The notes: a model not told the origin generated them from the sequence alone. A DNA stretch of 7,536 nt from Prevotella sp. (GCA_024681875.1 JAILAA010000123.1:1-7536), one strand, 5' to 3'. Numbered from the stretch's first letter, positions 1-6,408 are shown. A program made the numbers and translations.

Positions 1-61
1 ATCACTAACCACTTTCTCATACCCCTATGATATTCGTTACTTTATTGACTTCAACGTGTAA
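1..61 (+). CDS. C-terminal end of a probable Wza-like polysaccharide export protein (partial)
   Basis: Only the last 19 codons are visible, in the frame starting at base 2, ending in TAA at 59-61. They read SLTTFSYPYDIRYFIDFNV, an aromatic-rich tail that resembles the end of an outer-membrane or export protein. The stop lies 20 nt before the start of the tyrosine autokinase. In Bacteroidetes capsule and exopolysaccharide loci the gene directly before the Wzc-like kinase is usually the Wza/BexD-type outer-membrane export protein, so that identity is inferred mainly from position. The other two forward frames do not give a better tail (frame 1 stops at 28-30). It could be another envelope protein. 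Confidence 0.5.
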   Translation, partial: SLTTFSYPYDIRYFIDFNV

Positions 62-81
62 AATTATAAAATATTAATATT

Positions 82-2637
82 ATGTCAGACAAAGTAAATT
101 TTGATTTGGAAGCCCTCGACGACCTGAATAATCTTTTAGGCGACGACGAGAGGAAAGGAACTGGTTTAAACTTCCAAAAAGTGTTTTCACATCTTGTGCT
201 CAACTGGCACTGGTATCTGATCTCGTTACTCATCTGTATGGGCGGTGCCTACTTCTATCTGCGCTATACCCAACCCATCTATCAGGTATCGGCCAGAATG
301 TTGGTGAAGGATGAAGAAAAGAATGCGAGAACTTCGGTCAGGCAGATGCTCCCGAACATGGAAGACTTCGGCATCATGAACAACTCCAGCGGTTTCGAAA
401 ATGAGTTAGAGATACTGCAGTCGCCGGTAACGGTGCATGATGCCGTGAAGCGCCTGAAACTCTATACGGAGTATCGGATTGACGGGCGCTTCAGAAAACA
501 GCTGGTCTATTCCAACCAGCCTATCATTGTAGATCTCGACCCAGTGTCGCTCGACTCGTTAGACTACTACATGCTGGAGGGAGTCTATTCTATACAGATA
601 GCCATCACGAAGAAAGGAGAGGGCTATCATGCCGACATCTCGCTATTTACCAACGGGAACAAATGGAATGAAGAGTACAGCAAGGACATTGATTCACTTG
701 GCACTTCACTCAATACAGTATTCGGCACCATCTCCTTCTTGAACAACCCAGAGTACAGAAATAACAAAAAAGGCCCTTTGGAGAAAGGAGCAACGCTCCT
801 TGTCACCATACGTCCGCCCATGGTGGTCGCCCTCAACTATATGGGACGATTGAGCGTGGTGCCGACATCGAAGGAAACCTCGATTGCTGACATCACACTC
901 AATGACGAAAGTACCAAACGGGCCATCGACTTCATCAACGCACTTGTGCAATGCTATAACGATCAAGCCAATGATGACAAAAACGAGATAGCCCTGAAGA
1001 CGGAGAAGTTCATCAACGAGCGTTTAGAGAAGATTGATGCCGAACTGGGGACAACGGAAAGCGATTTGGAGAACTACAAGCGGCGCAACGCGGTCACTCA
1101 ATTAGAGGCTGATGCAGCACAGTCATTACAGCTCTCGGCTCAATACTTGGCCCGTCTGGCTGATATAAACACGCAGCTGCAACTGCTTGACTATCTGCGA
1201 CAATATGTCGATAACCCTGAAAACCACTACAAGCTGATACCAGCAAATATCGGCATGAACGACCAAGCATCCACACAGTTGATAGCCAACTACAACACTA
1301 CGGTACAGGAACGCAATAGACTCATGCGTAGTGCCAGCGAACAGTCGCCACGGGTGCAGACGCTGACTACCACCCTTGATGACTTGGAGGCATCCATCCG
1401 ACAGGCACTGATGCAGGCCCGCCATTCCGCCGAACTGCAGCGCAAATCCACCCAGGCCCAGTATGACAGATACCAAGGGCGCATCGGCAACACACCGGAG
1501 CAGGAGCGCGTGCTCAATGAGATAGGCCGCCAGCAGGAAGTGCGCTCGGGCCTTTACTTGATACTGCTGCAGAAACGAGAGGAAAACAGCATCTCCTTGG
1601 CAGCAACGGCTGATAAGGGAAAACTCATTGCCCCACCCCTGCTCATGGGACTAGTAAGCCCGCAAAAGGGCAAGATTTTTGGATTAGCCTTCTTTATAGG
1701 TCTGCTCATCCCGCTGGCTATCTTGCTCCTCCGAGGGTTGCTGCGCTATCGCATAGAGGGCCGCGAGGATGTCGTCTCGCTCACTAAACTGCCTCTCGTG
1801 GCCGATGTGCCCGTCGCTAACGAAAAGGCGAAGACCGCTGCGGGCATCGTGGTTCAGGCCGACAAGAACAGCCAGATGGACGAGGTGTTCCGCTCACTGC
1901 GCACCAATGTGCAGTTTATGATGGCGGAGAACGAGAAATTTATTCTCTTCACCTCAGGCACCTCAGGCGAAGGCAAGACCTTCCTCGCCGCCAACCTCGC
2001 AGTGTCGATCGCATTACTCGGCAAGAAAGTTATGCTTGTGGGATGTGATATCCGCAAACCTGCACTCGGACGGCTGTTCGGAACGTCAAACTCAAAACAG
2101 GGCCTCACCAACCTGCTCAGGGCGGAGCATGTCACCGCAGAACTCCTGCACAAAGAAACGTGCAGCTCCGGGGTGAACCCCAATCTTGACCTTCTGCTGT
2201 CTGGACCTATTCCTCCGAATCCTACGGAGCTTTTGAGTAGAAAGAGTCTGAAGGAGGTGTTAGACCTGCTGTACGAGAAGTACGACTATATCATCCTCGA
2301 CACAGCTCCCGTAGGACTGGTTACTGACACCCTGCAACTGGCCCGCTATGCCAATGTCAGCTGCCTCGTCTGCCGTGCCGACTATACGCCAAAGGCGAAC
2401 CTCGCACTACTCGACTCACTAGCTGGGGAAAACAAGCTTCCCAATGCCTGCGTGGTACTCAATGGAGTGGACATGTCAAAGAGGAAGTACGGCTACTATT
2501 ATGGCTATGGCCGCTACGGAAAATATGGCCGCTACGGCTATGGTAAGTATGGCTATGGAAAGTATGGCTATGGCAATTATGGCAGTTACGCCTCCTCCCA
2601 TTATGGCGACAAAAACGATAGCAGTATAAAGAAATGA
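82..2637 (+). CDS. Wzc-like polysaccharide co-polymerase / tyrosine autokinase (BY-kinase)
   Basis: This 851-residue inner-membrane protein controls chain length and export of capsule or exopolysaccharide and autophosphorylates on tyrosine. A Wzz-type N-terminal domain follows a short cytoplasmic segment, with transmembrane helix 1 at about 44-61. A long periplasmic region holds helical, coiled-coil-like sequence at about 300-480. Transmembrane helix 2 is at about 533-550, preceded by proline-containing sequence (P518, P519, P527). The cytoplasmic kinase domain has Walker A SGTSGEGKT (625-633, K632), Walker A' GCDIRKP (654-660) and Walker B IILDTAP (737-743, D740). The tail 803-841 contains 16 tyrosines alternating with glycine, the usual autophosphorylation cluster. 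The length is normal for a fused Wzz-kinase. The ATG at 82 has no clear Shine-Dalgarno, as is usual in this phylum, and sits in very A+T-rich DNA. The gene follows a probable Wza-like gene at 20 nt and is probably cotranscribed with it. Its first Walker A' aspartate is replaced by G654; I recall this as common in Bacteroidetes homologues. Confidence 0.95.
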   Translation: MSDKVNFDLEALDDLNNLLGDDERKGTGLNFQKVFSHLVLNWHWYLISLLICMGGAYFYLRYTQPIYQVSARMLVKDEEKNARTSVRQMLPNMEDFGIMNNSSGFENELEILQSPVTVHDAVKRLKLYTEYRIDGRFRKQLVYSNQPIIVDLDPVSLDSLDYYMLEGVYSIQIAITKKGEGYHADISLFTNGNKWNEEYSKDIDSLGTSLNTVFGTISFLNNPEYRNNKKGPLEKGATLLVTIRPPMVVALNYMGRLSVVPTSKETSIADITLNDESTKRAIDFINALVQCYNDQANDDKNEIALKTEKFINERLEKIDAELGTTESDLENYKRRNAVTQLEADAAQSLQLSAQYLARLADINTQLQLLDYLRQYVDNPENHYKLIPANIGMNDQASTQLIANYNTTVQERNRLMRSASEQSPRVQTLTTTLDDLEASIRQALMQARHSAELQRKSTQAQYDRYQGRIGNTPEQERVLNEIGRQQEVRSGLYLILLQKREENSISLAATADKGKLIAPPLLMGLVSPQKGKIFGLAFFIGLLIPLAILLLRGLLRYRIEGREDVVSLTKLPLVADVPVANEKAKTAAGIVVQADKNSQMDEVFRSLRTNVQFMMAENEKFILFTSGTSGEGKTFLAANLAVSIALLGKKVMLVGCDIRKPALGRLFGTSNSKQGLTNLLRAEHVTAELLHKETCSSGVNPNLDLLLSGPIPPNPTELLSRKSLKEVLDLLYEKYDYIILDTAPVGLVTDTLQLARYANVSCLVCRADYTPKANLALLDSLAGENKLPNACVVLNGVDMSKRKYGYYYGYGRYGKYGRYGYGKYGYGKYGYGNYGSYASSHYGDKNDSSIKK
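2533..2577 (+). repeat. 15-bp in-frame tandem repeats encoding the Tyr/Gly tail of the kinase
   Basis: Three 15-bp units (2533-2547, 2548-2562, 2563-2577) encode YGYGK, YGYGK and YGYGN. They differ at a few bases, mostly silent (TAC/TAT, GGT/GGA/GGC). Shorter related RYGKYGR units precede them from about 2511. The units are whole codons, so gain or loss changes the number of phosphorylatable tyrosines without a frameshift. The repeat belongs to the coding sequence and is not a mobile element. Confidence 0.8.
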
Positions 2638-2678
2638 CCTTTCGGCTATATCACAGCATTTGCGCGAAGGGTATAATA

Positions 2679-2720
2679 AAGATGTGGTCCGTTTGCAAGC
2701 TTGCAAGCGGACCACATCTT
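2679..2720. terminator. bidirectional terminator between convergent genes
   Basis: A 21-bp inverted repeat is centred on the GCAAGCTTGC palindrome (2695-2704). Arms 2679-2699 and 2700-2720 pair throughout except one T2692-G2707 position, which is G-U in the + transcript and A-C in the minus transcript. A single A bulge lets the stem continue into ATAAT/ATTAT. Each strand exits the stem through the same short T-rich run, TTATTAT. It lies 42 nt after the kinase stop and 12 nt after the DAHP synthase-chorismate mutase stop, so it can end both transcripts. The T-tracts are interrupted by A, so efficiency is uncertain. Confidence 0.85.
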
Positions 2721-2731
2721 ATTATGGAGCA

Positions 2732-3796
2732 CTACTTATTGATGATCTCTATCTGCTGACGCACACTCTCCTCATGAATATTCTCGAAGACCTTGGCGAC
2801 AAACTCAGGAGCCATGCCCGATAGTGAACCCTGGACACCGCGTTTTTCCAGTATCTCGTTATAGCGCGTGGCCTGCAGCACGGTCATGTTATGCTCCTTC
2901 TTGTAGTGACCGATCTCACGGCAGACACTCATACGCCTCGACAGGATTTCCATCAGCTGGTTGTCCAGTTCGTCAATCTGTTTGCGTAACTGCTGGATGC
3001 TCTCTGTGGTCACATGCTCGTCACGGATGACCAGCAGGGCTAAGATATAATCCAGCACATCGGGCGTCACCTGCTGCTTGGCATCGCTCCATGCCTTGTC
3101 GGGGTCACAGTGGCTCTCGACAATCAGACCATCGAAGCCTAAGTCCATAGCCTGCTGGCATAACGGGGCTATCAGCTCCCGGCGTCCGCCGATGTGCGAC
3201 GGGTCGCTGATAATGGGCAGTTCGGGAATGCGGCGGTGTAACTCAATGGGTATCTGCCACATCGGAGCATTACGATAAATCTTTTGTTCATAGCTGGAGA
3301 AGCCGCGATGGATGGCTCCCAGACGCTTGACGCCAGCCTGATTGAGTCGCTGCAGGGCACCTATCCATAGCTCCAAGTCGGGATTCACCGGGTTCTTCAC
3401 GAACACAGGCACGTTGGTACCTTTCAAGGCATCGGCCAGAGCCTGCACGGCAAAGGGGTTTGCTGTCGTGCGTGCACCAATCCAGAGGATGTCCATATCA
3501 TATTTCAATGCCAGCTCCACATGCTCAGGCGTAGCTACCTCAGTAGAGATAAGCATGTGGGTTTCCTCCTTCACCTGCTTCATCCAGGGCAGTGCCTTCT
3601 CGCCATTGCCCTCGAATCCGCCTGGCTTGGTACGTGGTTTCCACACGCCAGCACGGAAGTTGTGACAGCCTTTCATAGCCAGCTGTCGGGCGGTCGTCAT
3701 CACTTGTTCTTCGGTCTCGGCCGAGCAAGGCCCGGCAATCACGAAAGGACGTTCATTGTCACTCGGAAGTTTCAAAGGTTCAAGCTCCAGTTCCAT
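2732..3796 (-). CDS. bifunctional DAHP synthase / chorismate mutase (type II)
   Basis: A 354-residue cytosolic fusion enzyme. The N-terminal part (about 15-250) is a DAHP synthase of the I-beta/KDSA-like family, which condenses phosphoenolpyruvate with erythrose 4-phosphate. Visible motifs are AGPCSAE (21-27, C24 a metal ligand), KPRTKPGGFEG (53-63), VKNPVNPD (133-140), HRGFSSYE (163-170), SDPSHIGGRREL (197-208) and ESHCDPD (227-233). The C-terminal part (266-346) is an AroQ-type chorismate mutase. R271, R288, K299 and R311 fall at the same spacing as E. coli R11, R28, K39 and R51, while Y312 stands where E. coli has E52. It is the last gene of the pheA operon, 50 nt downstream of the four-helix-bundle gene, and ends 12 nt before the bidirectional terminator. 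An octamer repeat (3810-3836) ends only 13 nt before its ATG, and no strong Shine-Dalgarno is visible. Fusion of these activities commonly allows prephenate feedback, which the sequence itself cannot show. Confidence 0.95.
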   Translation of the reverse strand: MELELEPLKLPSDNERPFVIAGPCSAETEEQVMTTARQLAMKGCHNFRAGVWKPRTKPGGFEGNGEKALPWMKQVKEETHMLISTEVATPEHVELALKYDMDILWIGARTTANPFAVQALADALKGTNVPVFVKNPVNPDLELWIGALQRLNQAGVKRLGAIHRGFSSYEQKIYRNAPMWQIPIELHRRIPELPIISDPSHIGGRRELIAPLCQQAMDLGFDGLIVESHCDPDKAWSDAKQQVTPDVLDYILALLVIRDEHVTTESIQQLRKQIDELDNQLMEILSRRMSVCREIGHYKKEHNMTVLQATRYNEILEKRGVQGSLSGMAPEFVAKVFENIHEESVRQQIEIINK

Positions 3797-3809
3797 ACTT
3801 TTAGTATTA

Positions 3810-3836
3810 AAGAATTGAAGAATTGAAGAATTGAAG
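3810..3836 (-). repeat. short octamer array, inverted relative to the long array (about 3 units)
   Basis: Three perfect copies of AAGAATTG on the + strand (3810-3817, 3818-3825, 3826-3833) plus AAG. On the minus strand, which is the transcribed sense here, this reads CAATTCTT repeated. It is the reverse complement of the units in the array at 4213-4324. It occupies the spacer between the four-helix-bundle gene stop (3849-3847) and the DAHP synthase start (3796), and it could pair with the long array in the mRNA. Confidence 0.9.
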
Positions 3837-3846
3837 TTCTTCTCAT

Positions 3847-4209
3847 CTACAATTCCGATTGGTTATTTTTTGTTTTCTTTATTGTATTTACTAATGTTCC
3901 CACGATAATCCGCAAATCTTTCATCATCGACTCGTATTCTGAGTCTGTAAGAAAATCTGCTTTTTGTAGAAGTGTAAGCCAATATTTTGTTTCATTCGCT
4001 TCCTTTAATGCTATATATAATTTTGATATGAAATCTGCCTTACTTTGCGCATGCTCACTTTCAGCAATATTTGCACCTATACTCGTACCACAGCGCAACA
4101 ACTGCTTTGACATAACATACTCAAATTTCTCATCGCACAAATACTTATATAAGTTCACAATGCGCAATGCAAAATCCAAGCTCAAATTTGCAACTACGAT
4201 TTCTTTCAT
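3847..4209 (-). CDS. four-helix-bundle protein (S23 / 23S rRNA intervening-sequence protein family)
   Basis: A 120-residue, almost entirely helical, soluble protein with the family signature in order: LRCGTSIGANIAES (38-51), DFISKLYIALKEANETKYWL (59-78), then a final amphipathic helix. Families of this fold include the proteins encoded in 23S rRNA intervening sequences and, more distantly, the Avd accessory proteins of diversity-generating retroelements, which bind nucleic acid. The biochemical role of most members is unknown. I place the start at ATG 4209-4207. An in-frame TTG at 4215 would add two residues, but it lies inside the repeat and would swallow the AAGGA sequence (4220-4216) that sits 6 nt before the ATG. 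The gene is visibly richer in A+T than its operon neighbours and is flanked by inverted octamer arrays, both signs of acquisition. It shares the operon strand, so it is probably cotranscribed with pheA, but no aromatic-pathway function is implied. Confidence 0.9.
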   Translation of the reverse strand: MKEIVVANLSLDFALRIVNLYKYLCDEKFEYVMSKQLLRCGTSIGANIAESEHAQSKADFISKLYIALKEANETKYWLTLLQKADFLTDSEYESMMKDLRIIVGTLVNTIKKTKNNQSEL

Positions 4210-4212
4210 TAT

Positions 4213-4324
4213 CAATCCTTCAATTCTTCAATTTTTCAATTCTTCAATTTTTCAATTCTTCAATTTTTCAATTCTTCAATTTTTCAATTCTTCAATCCTT
4301 CAATCCTTCAATCCTTCAATCCTC
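4213..4324 (-). repeat. 14-unit octamer tandem array overlapping the aminotransferase 3' end
   Basis: Fourteen consecutive 8-bp units run without interruption. On the + strand they are CAATCCTT once (4213), then CAATTCTT and CAATTTTT strictly alternating from 4221 to 4292 (nine units, giving a 16-bp higher-order period), then CAATCCTT three times (4293-4316) and CAATCCTC (4317-4324). The right end lies inside the aminotransferase coding region and supplies its last six codons and stop. The left end reaches the four-helix-bundle start and supplies an AAGGA sequence 6 nt before its ATG. The array fills the 90-nt space between the two genes. Confidence 0.95.
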
Positions 4325-5463
4325 CGAAGCGCAACTTCGAGCTTCTCTTCCTTGGCACAGAGCGAGATGCGGACGTAGCGCTCACCGTTCGAGCCAAAGA
4401 TGAAGCCGGGAGTAATGAACACGCGGGCCTCATGAAGCACGCGCTCCGTCAGATCCTCCACATTCCTGATGTCTTCGGGTATCTTACCCCAGAGGAACAT
4501 ACCCACCTGTTGCGGGTCGTAGGTGCAACCCAGGGCTTCCATAATCTGCTCAGCATACTTGCGCCGACGGGCATAGGTATCGATATTGTACTGGCGGTGC
4601 CAGCTCTCATCGTTCCTGTAGGCCTCAGCGGCTGCCAGCTGGATGCCACGGAAAGTGCCACTCTCTATGTTTGACTGCACCTTCAGAATCCACGAGATGA
4701 ACTGAGCATTAGTGGCGCAAAGGCCTACACGCCAACCAGGCATGTTATGGCTCTTCGACATCGAGTTGAACTCAATGCAGCAGTCCTTGGCACCGGGACT
4801 CTGCAGAATAGACAGATGCTCTTCGCTGAGAATGAAGCTGTAGGGGTTGTCGTTGACCACGACGATGTGATGATCGGTGGCAAACTTCACCAGTCGCTCG
4901 TAGGTCTCACGGCGTGCGCGACCTCCTGTCGGCATATTGGGATAATTCGTCCACATCAGTTTCACCCTCGACTGATCCTTCTTCTCCAGTTCGTCAAAGT
5001 CGGGCTGCCATCCGTTGTCCTCACGTAGATTATAATTAATGATGTCAGCTCCCAGTATCTTCGACAGCGACGTATAGGTCGGATAGCCCGGATTGGGCAC
5101 CAGCACGCCGTCGCCAGGGTTCACGAAGGCCAGCGTCACATGCAGGATGCCTTCCTTCGAGCCAATCAGCGGCAGTATTTCCGTCTTCGTATCCAGTTCT
5201 ACGTCATACCAACGCTTATAGAATCCTGCCATTGCCTCGCGCAGTTCAGGCGTACCCATTGTGGGCTGATAGCCGTGAGCATCGGGACACCTGGCCACCT
5301 CGCACAGCTTCTCGATGGTTTGTTCCGACGGTGGCATGTCGGGGCTGCCAATGGCCAGACTGATAATGTCCTTGCCCTCAGCATTCATCTGTGCCACCTC
5401 CTTCAGCTTGCGGCTGAAATAATATTCGCTTACTAAGCTTAATCTCTCTGCAGGTTGTATCAT
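4300..5463 (-). CDS. PLP-dependent class I/II aminotransferase (probable aromatic/aspartate aminotransferase)
   Basis: A 387-residue fold-type I aminotransferase, cytosolic and normally dimeric. Visible motifs are AIGSPDMPPS (37-46), HGYQPTMGTPELREA (63-77), the NYPNMPTG loop (173-180, N176), NDNPYS (204-209, D205 pairing with the pyridine nitrogen), SMSKSHNMPGWRVG (234-247, Schiff-base K237 and phosphate-binding R245) and YVRIS (363-367, R365 for the substrate carboxylate). It most resembles aspartate/LL-diaminopimelate-type enzymes. Its position after pheA suggests transamination of phenylpyruvate, 4-hydroxyphenylpyruvate or prephenate, but substrate cannot be read from sequence. The ATG lies 5 nt after the pheA stop, so translation is probably coupled; an AGGAGA sits somewhat far upstream within pheA. 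The C-terminal IEGLKD (382-387) and stop codon are written entirely in octamer repeat. Confidence 0.93.
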   Translation of the reverse strand: MIQPAERLSLVSEYYFSRKLKEVAQMNAEGKDIISLAIGSPDMPPSEQTIEKLCEVARCPDAHGYQPTMGTPELREAMAGFYKRWYDVELDTKTEILPLIGSKEGILHVTLAFVNPGDGVLVPNPGYPTYTSLSKILGADIINYNLREDNGWQPDFDELEKKDQSRVKLMWTNYPNMPTGGRARRETYERLVKFATDHHIVVVNDNPYSFILSEEHLSILQSPGAKDCCIEFNSMSKSHNMPGWRVGLCATNAQFISWILKVQSNIESGTFRGIQLAAAEAYRNDESWHRQYNIDTYARRRKYAEQIMEALGCTYDPQQVGMFLWGKIPEDIRNVEDLTERVLHEARVFITPGFIFGSNGERYVRISLCAKEEKLEVALRRIEGLKD

Positions 5464-5468
5464 AATTC

Positions 5469-6299
5469 TTAATTGCCTTTATATTCTCCTAATATCTTCA
5501 AGTCTTTTGTCAGCGGGAAAATGGCATCGATGGCCTGACGATAGCGCACCAGCGACTCGAACATCACATCGACGTAGAACAGGTATTCCCACTCGTGGCC
5601 GATGATGGGCAGCGACTGAATCTTAGTGAGGTTGATCTTGTAGAACGAAAGGATGGCCAGCACAGCCGAGAGACTGCCCTCCTCGTGAGGCAGTGCAAAG
5701 ACAATGCTCGACTTGTTAGCCTCGGTAATAGGCCGCAAGAGGTCGGCCTTCTGTGCTGATGAGCACACCAGGAAGCGAGTGAAGTTGTGCTTGTTGTCCT
5801 CGATGCCGTCCTCCAGCACCTTCAGTCCGTACAGGCGTGCAGCCTCGGCGTGGCAGATAGCGGCCCACCCCCGATGTTCTCCCTCGGCTATCATCTTGGC
5901 CGAGCCGGCTGTGTCGTCGGCCTCCACGATGCGCAGCTGCGGGTGGTGCTCCAGATAGTGACGCGTCTGCATCAGGGCCACGGGGTGCGAGTGCACCTCA
6001 GTGATGGTCGTCCAATCATCGTCGGGCAGACAGCAGATGCAGTGGGTGATGTGCAGCTTATGCTCGCCTACCACCGTAGTGCCACTGTCGCGCAGCAGCT
6101 CATAGTTGTGCAGCAACGATCCTGCAATGGTATTTTCGATGGCCGCCATCGCAATGATCGTCGGGTCGCTGGCCACAGCCTCGTAGACCTGCTCAAAGGT
6201 GGAACAGCAGATGAGCTGCATCTGTTCACCCTTGAAATACTCGTGGGCAGCGATGTCGTGAAACGACCCTATCTCGCCCTGTATGGCTATTCTTCTCAT
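5469..6299 (-). CDS. pheA: prephenate dehydratase with ACT domain
   Basis: A 276-residue cytosolic enzyme that decarboxylates and dehydrates prephenate to phenylpyruvate. The catalytic domain (about 3-180) shows IQGEIGSFHD (6-15), the IENT motif (54-57), HSHPVALMQ (103-111), DDTAGSAK (128-135) and NFTRFLV (172-178), where T174 in the TRF motif is the catalytic threonine. A C-terminal ACT domain (about 198-272) begins FALPHEEGSLSAVL and would be the phenylalanine sensor. Its usual GAL and ESRP motifs appear as GSL (208-210) and QSLP (228-231). There is no fused chorismate mutase; that activity is carried by the DAHP synthase fusion at the end of the operon. The start ATG follows AAAGGG by 4 nt and lies 13 nt after the U-tract of the leader terminator, so the gene is directly controlled by that attenuator. 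Confidence 0.96.
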   Translation of the reverse strand: MRRIAIQGEIGSFHDIAAHEYFKGEQMQLICCSTFEQVYEAVASDPTIIAMAAIENTIAGSLLHNYELLRDSGTTVVGEHKLHITHCICCLPDDDWTTITEVHSHPVALMQTRHYLEHHPQLRIVEADDTAGSAKMIAEGEHRGWAAICHAEAARLYGLKVLEDGIEDNKHNFTRFLVCSSAQKADLLRPITEANKSSIVFALPHEEGSLSAVLAILSFYKINLTKIQSLPIIGHEWEYLFYVDVMFESLVRYRQAIDAIFPLTKDLKILGEYKGN

Positions 6300-6312
6300 A
6301 ATCCCTTTTTAT

Positions 6313-6349
6313 AAAAACGAACCCCACTTTCACCTAAGTGAAGCGGGGT
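6313..6349 (-). terminator. intrinsic terminator of the pheA leader (attenuator hairpin)
   Basis: On the minus strand ACCCCGCTTCAC (6349-6338) pairs with GTGAAAGTGGGGT (6333-6321) around a TTAG loop, giving 12 pairs with one G-U and one bulged A (6328). After three unpaired bases comes TTTTT (6317-6313). No minus-strand gene is visible upstream for it to end, because the neighbouring gene is divergent. It therefore terminates the pheA transcript itself, just before the pheA start, as expected of an attenuator. Confidence 0.88.
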
Positions 6350-6408
6350 CTTATTTCAATTCTTCAATTTTCAATTCTAGAAATTTTACTTACGACTACC
6401 CGCTTCAC
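6338..6408 (-). promoter_or_regulatory. antiterminator pairing of the Phe/Tyr attenuator
   Basis: GTGAAGCGGG (6408-6399), inside the last codons of the leader peptide, is perfectly complementary over 10 bp to CCCGCTTCAC (6347-6338), the 5' arm of the terminator. The two structures are mutually exclusive. A ribosome stalled in the Tyr/Phe codons would leave 6408-6399 free to form the antiterminator. A ribosome reaching the stop at 6388-6386 would cover part of it and allow termination. I see no strong protector hairpin upstream of 6408. Confidence 0.82.
6357..6378 (-). repeat. third octamer repeat copy, in the attenuator loop
   Basis: The + strand reads CAATTCTT (6357-6364), CAATTTT (6365-6371, one base short) and CAATTCT (6372-6378). 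This is the same unit and orientation as the array at 4213-4324. It lies between the leader-peptide stop and the 5' arm of the terminator, so it forms part of the loop closed by the antiterminator. Confidence 0.75.

Larger units (their letters stand above)
3810..4324 (-). mobile_element. candidate non-autonomous unit: four-helix-bundle gene between inverted octamer arrays
   Basis: A small A+T-rich gene is bounded on both sides by arrays of one octamer in opposite orientation: CAATNNTT on the right (4213-4324) and AAGAATTG on the left (3810-3836), + strand. It separates genes of one aromatic pathway that normally lie close together, and neighbouring junctions in this operon are tight (5 nt between pheA and the aminotransferase). 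S23/IVP family proteins are known from intervening sequences inserted in 23S rRNA genes, also with complementary ends. I see no transposase and no target-site duplication, so mobility is inferred from context only. Confidence 0.35.

Noticed and set aside
2444..2629. Forward ORF rich in Met and Ala in another frame of the kinase tail
   Set aside because: A shadow of the Tyr/Gly repeat in the shifted frame; the kinase frame has complete domain support.
4210..4215. TTG start of the four-helix-bundle protein
   Set aside because: It lies in the repeat; ATG 4209 has AAGGA at 6 nt and matches the usual family start.
4213..4324. CRISPR array or replication iterons
   Set aside because: The 8-bp units are contiguous with no spacers, and there are no cas or replication genes; it is a simple tandem array.
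4028..4403. Forward ORFs reading FFNFSILQFFNSS-type protein
   Set aside because: They are the octamer array translated on the opposite strand and overlap two well-supported minus-strand genes; low-complexity artefacts.
5199..5436. ORFs opposite the aminotransferase and pheA
   Set aside because: Antisense open frames in moderately G+C-rich coding DNA, without motifs or start context.
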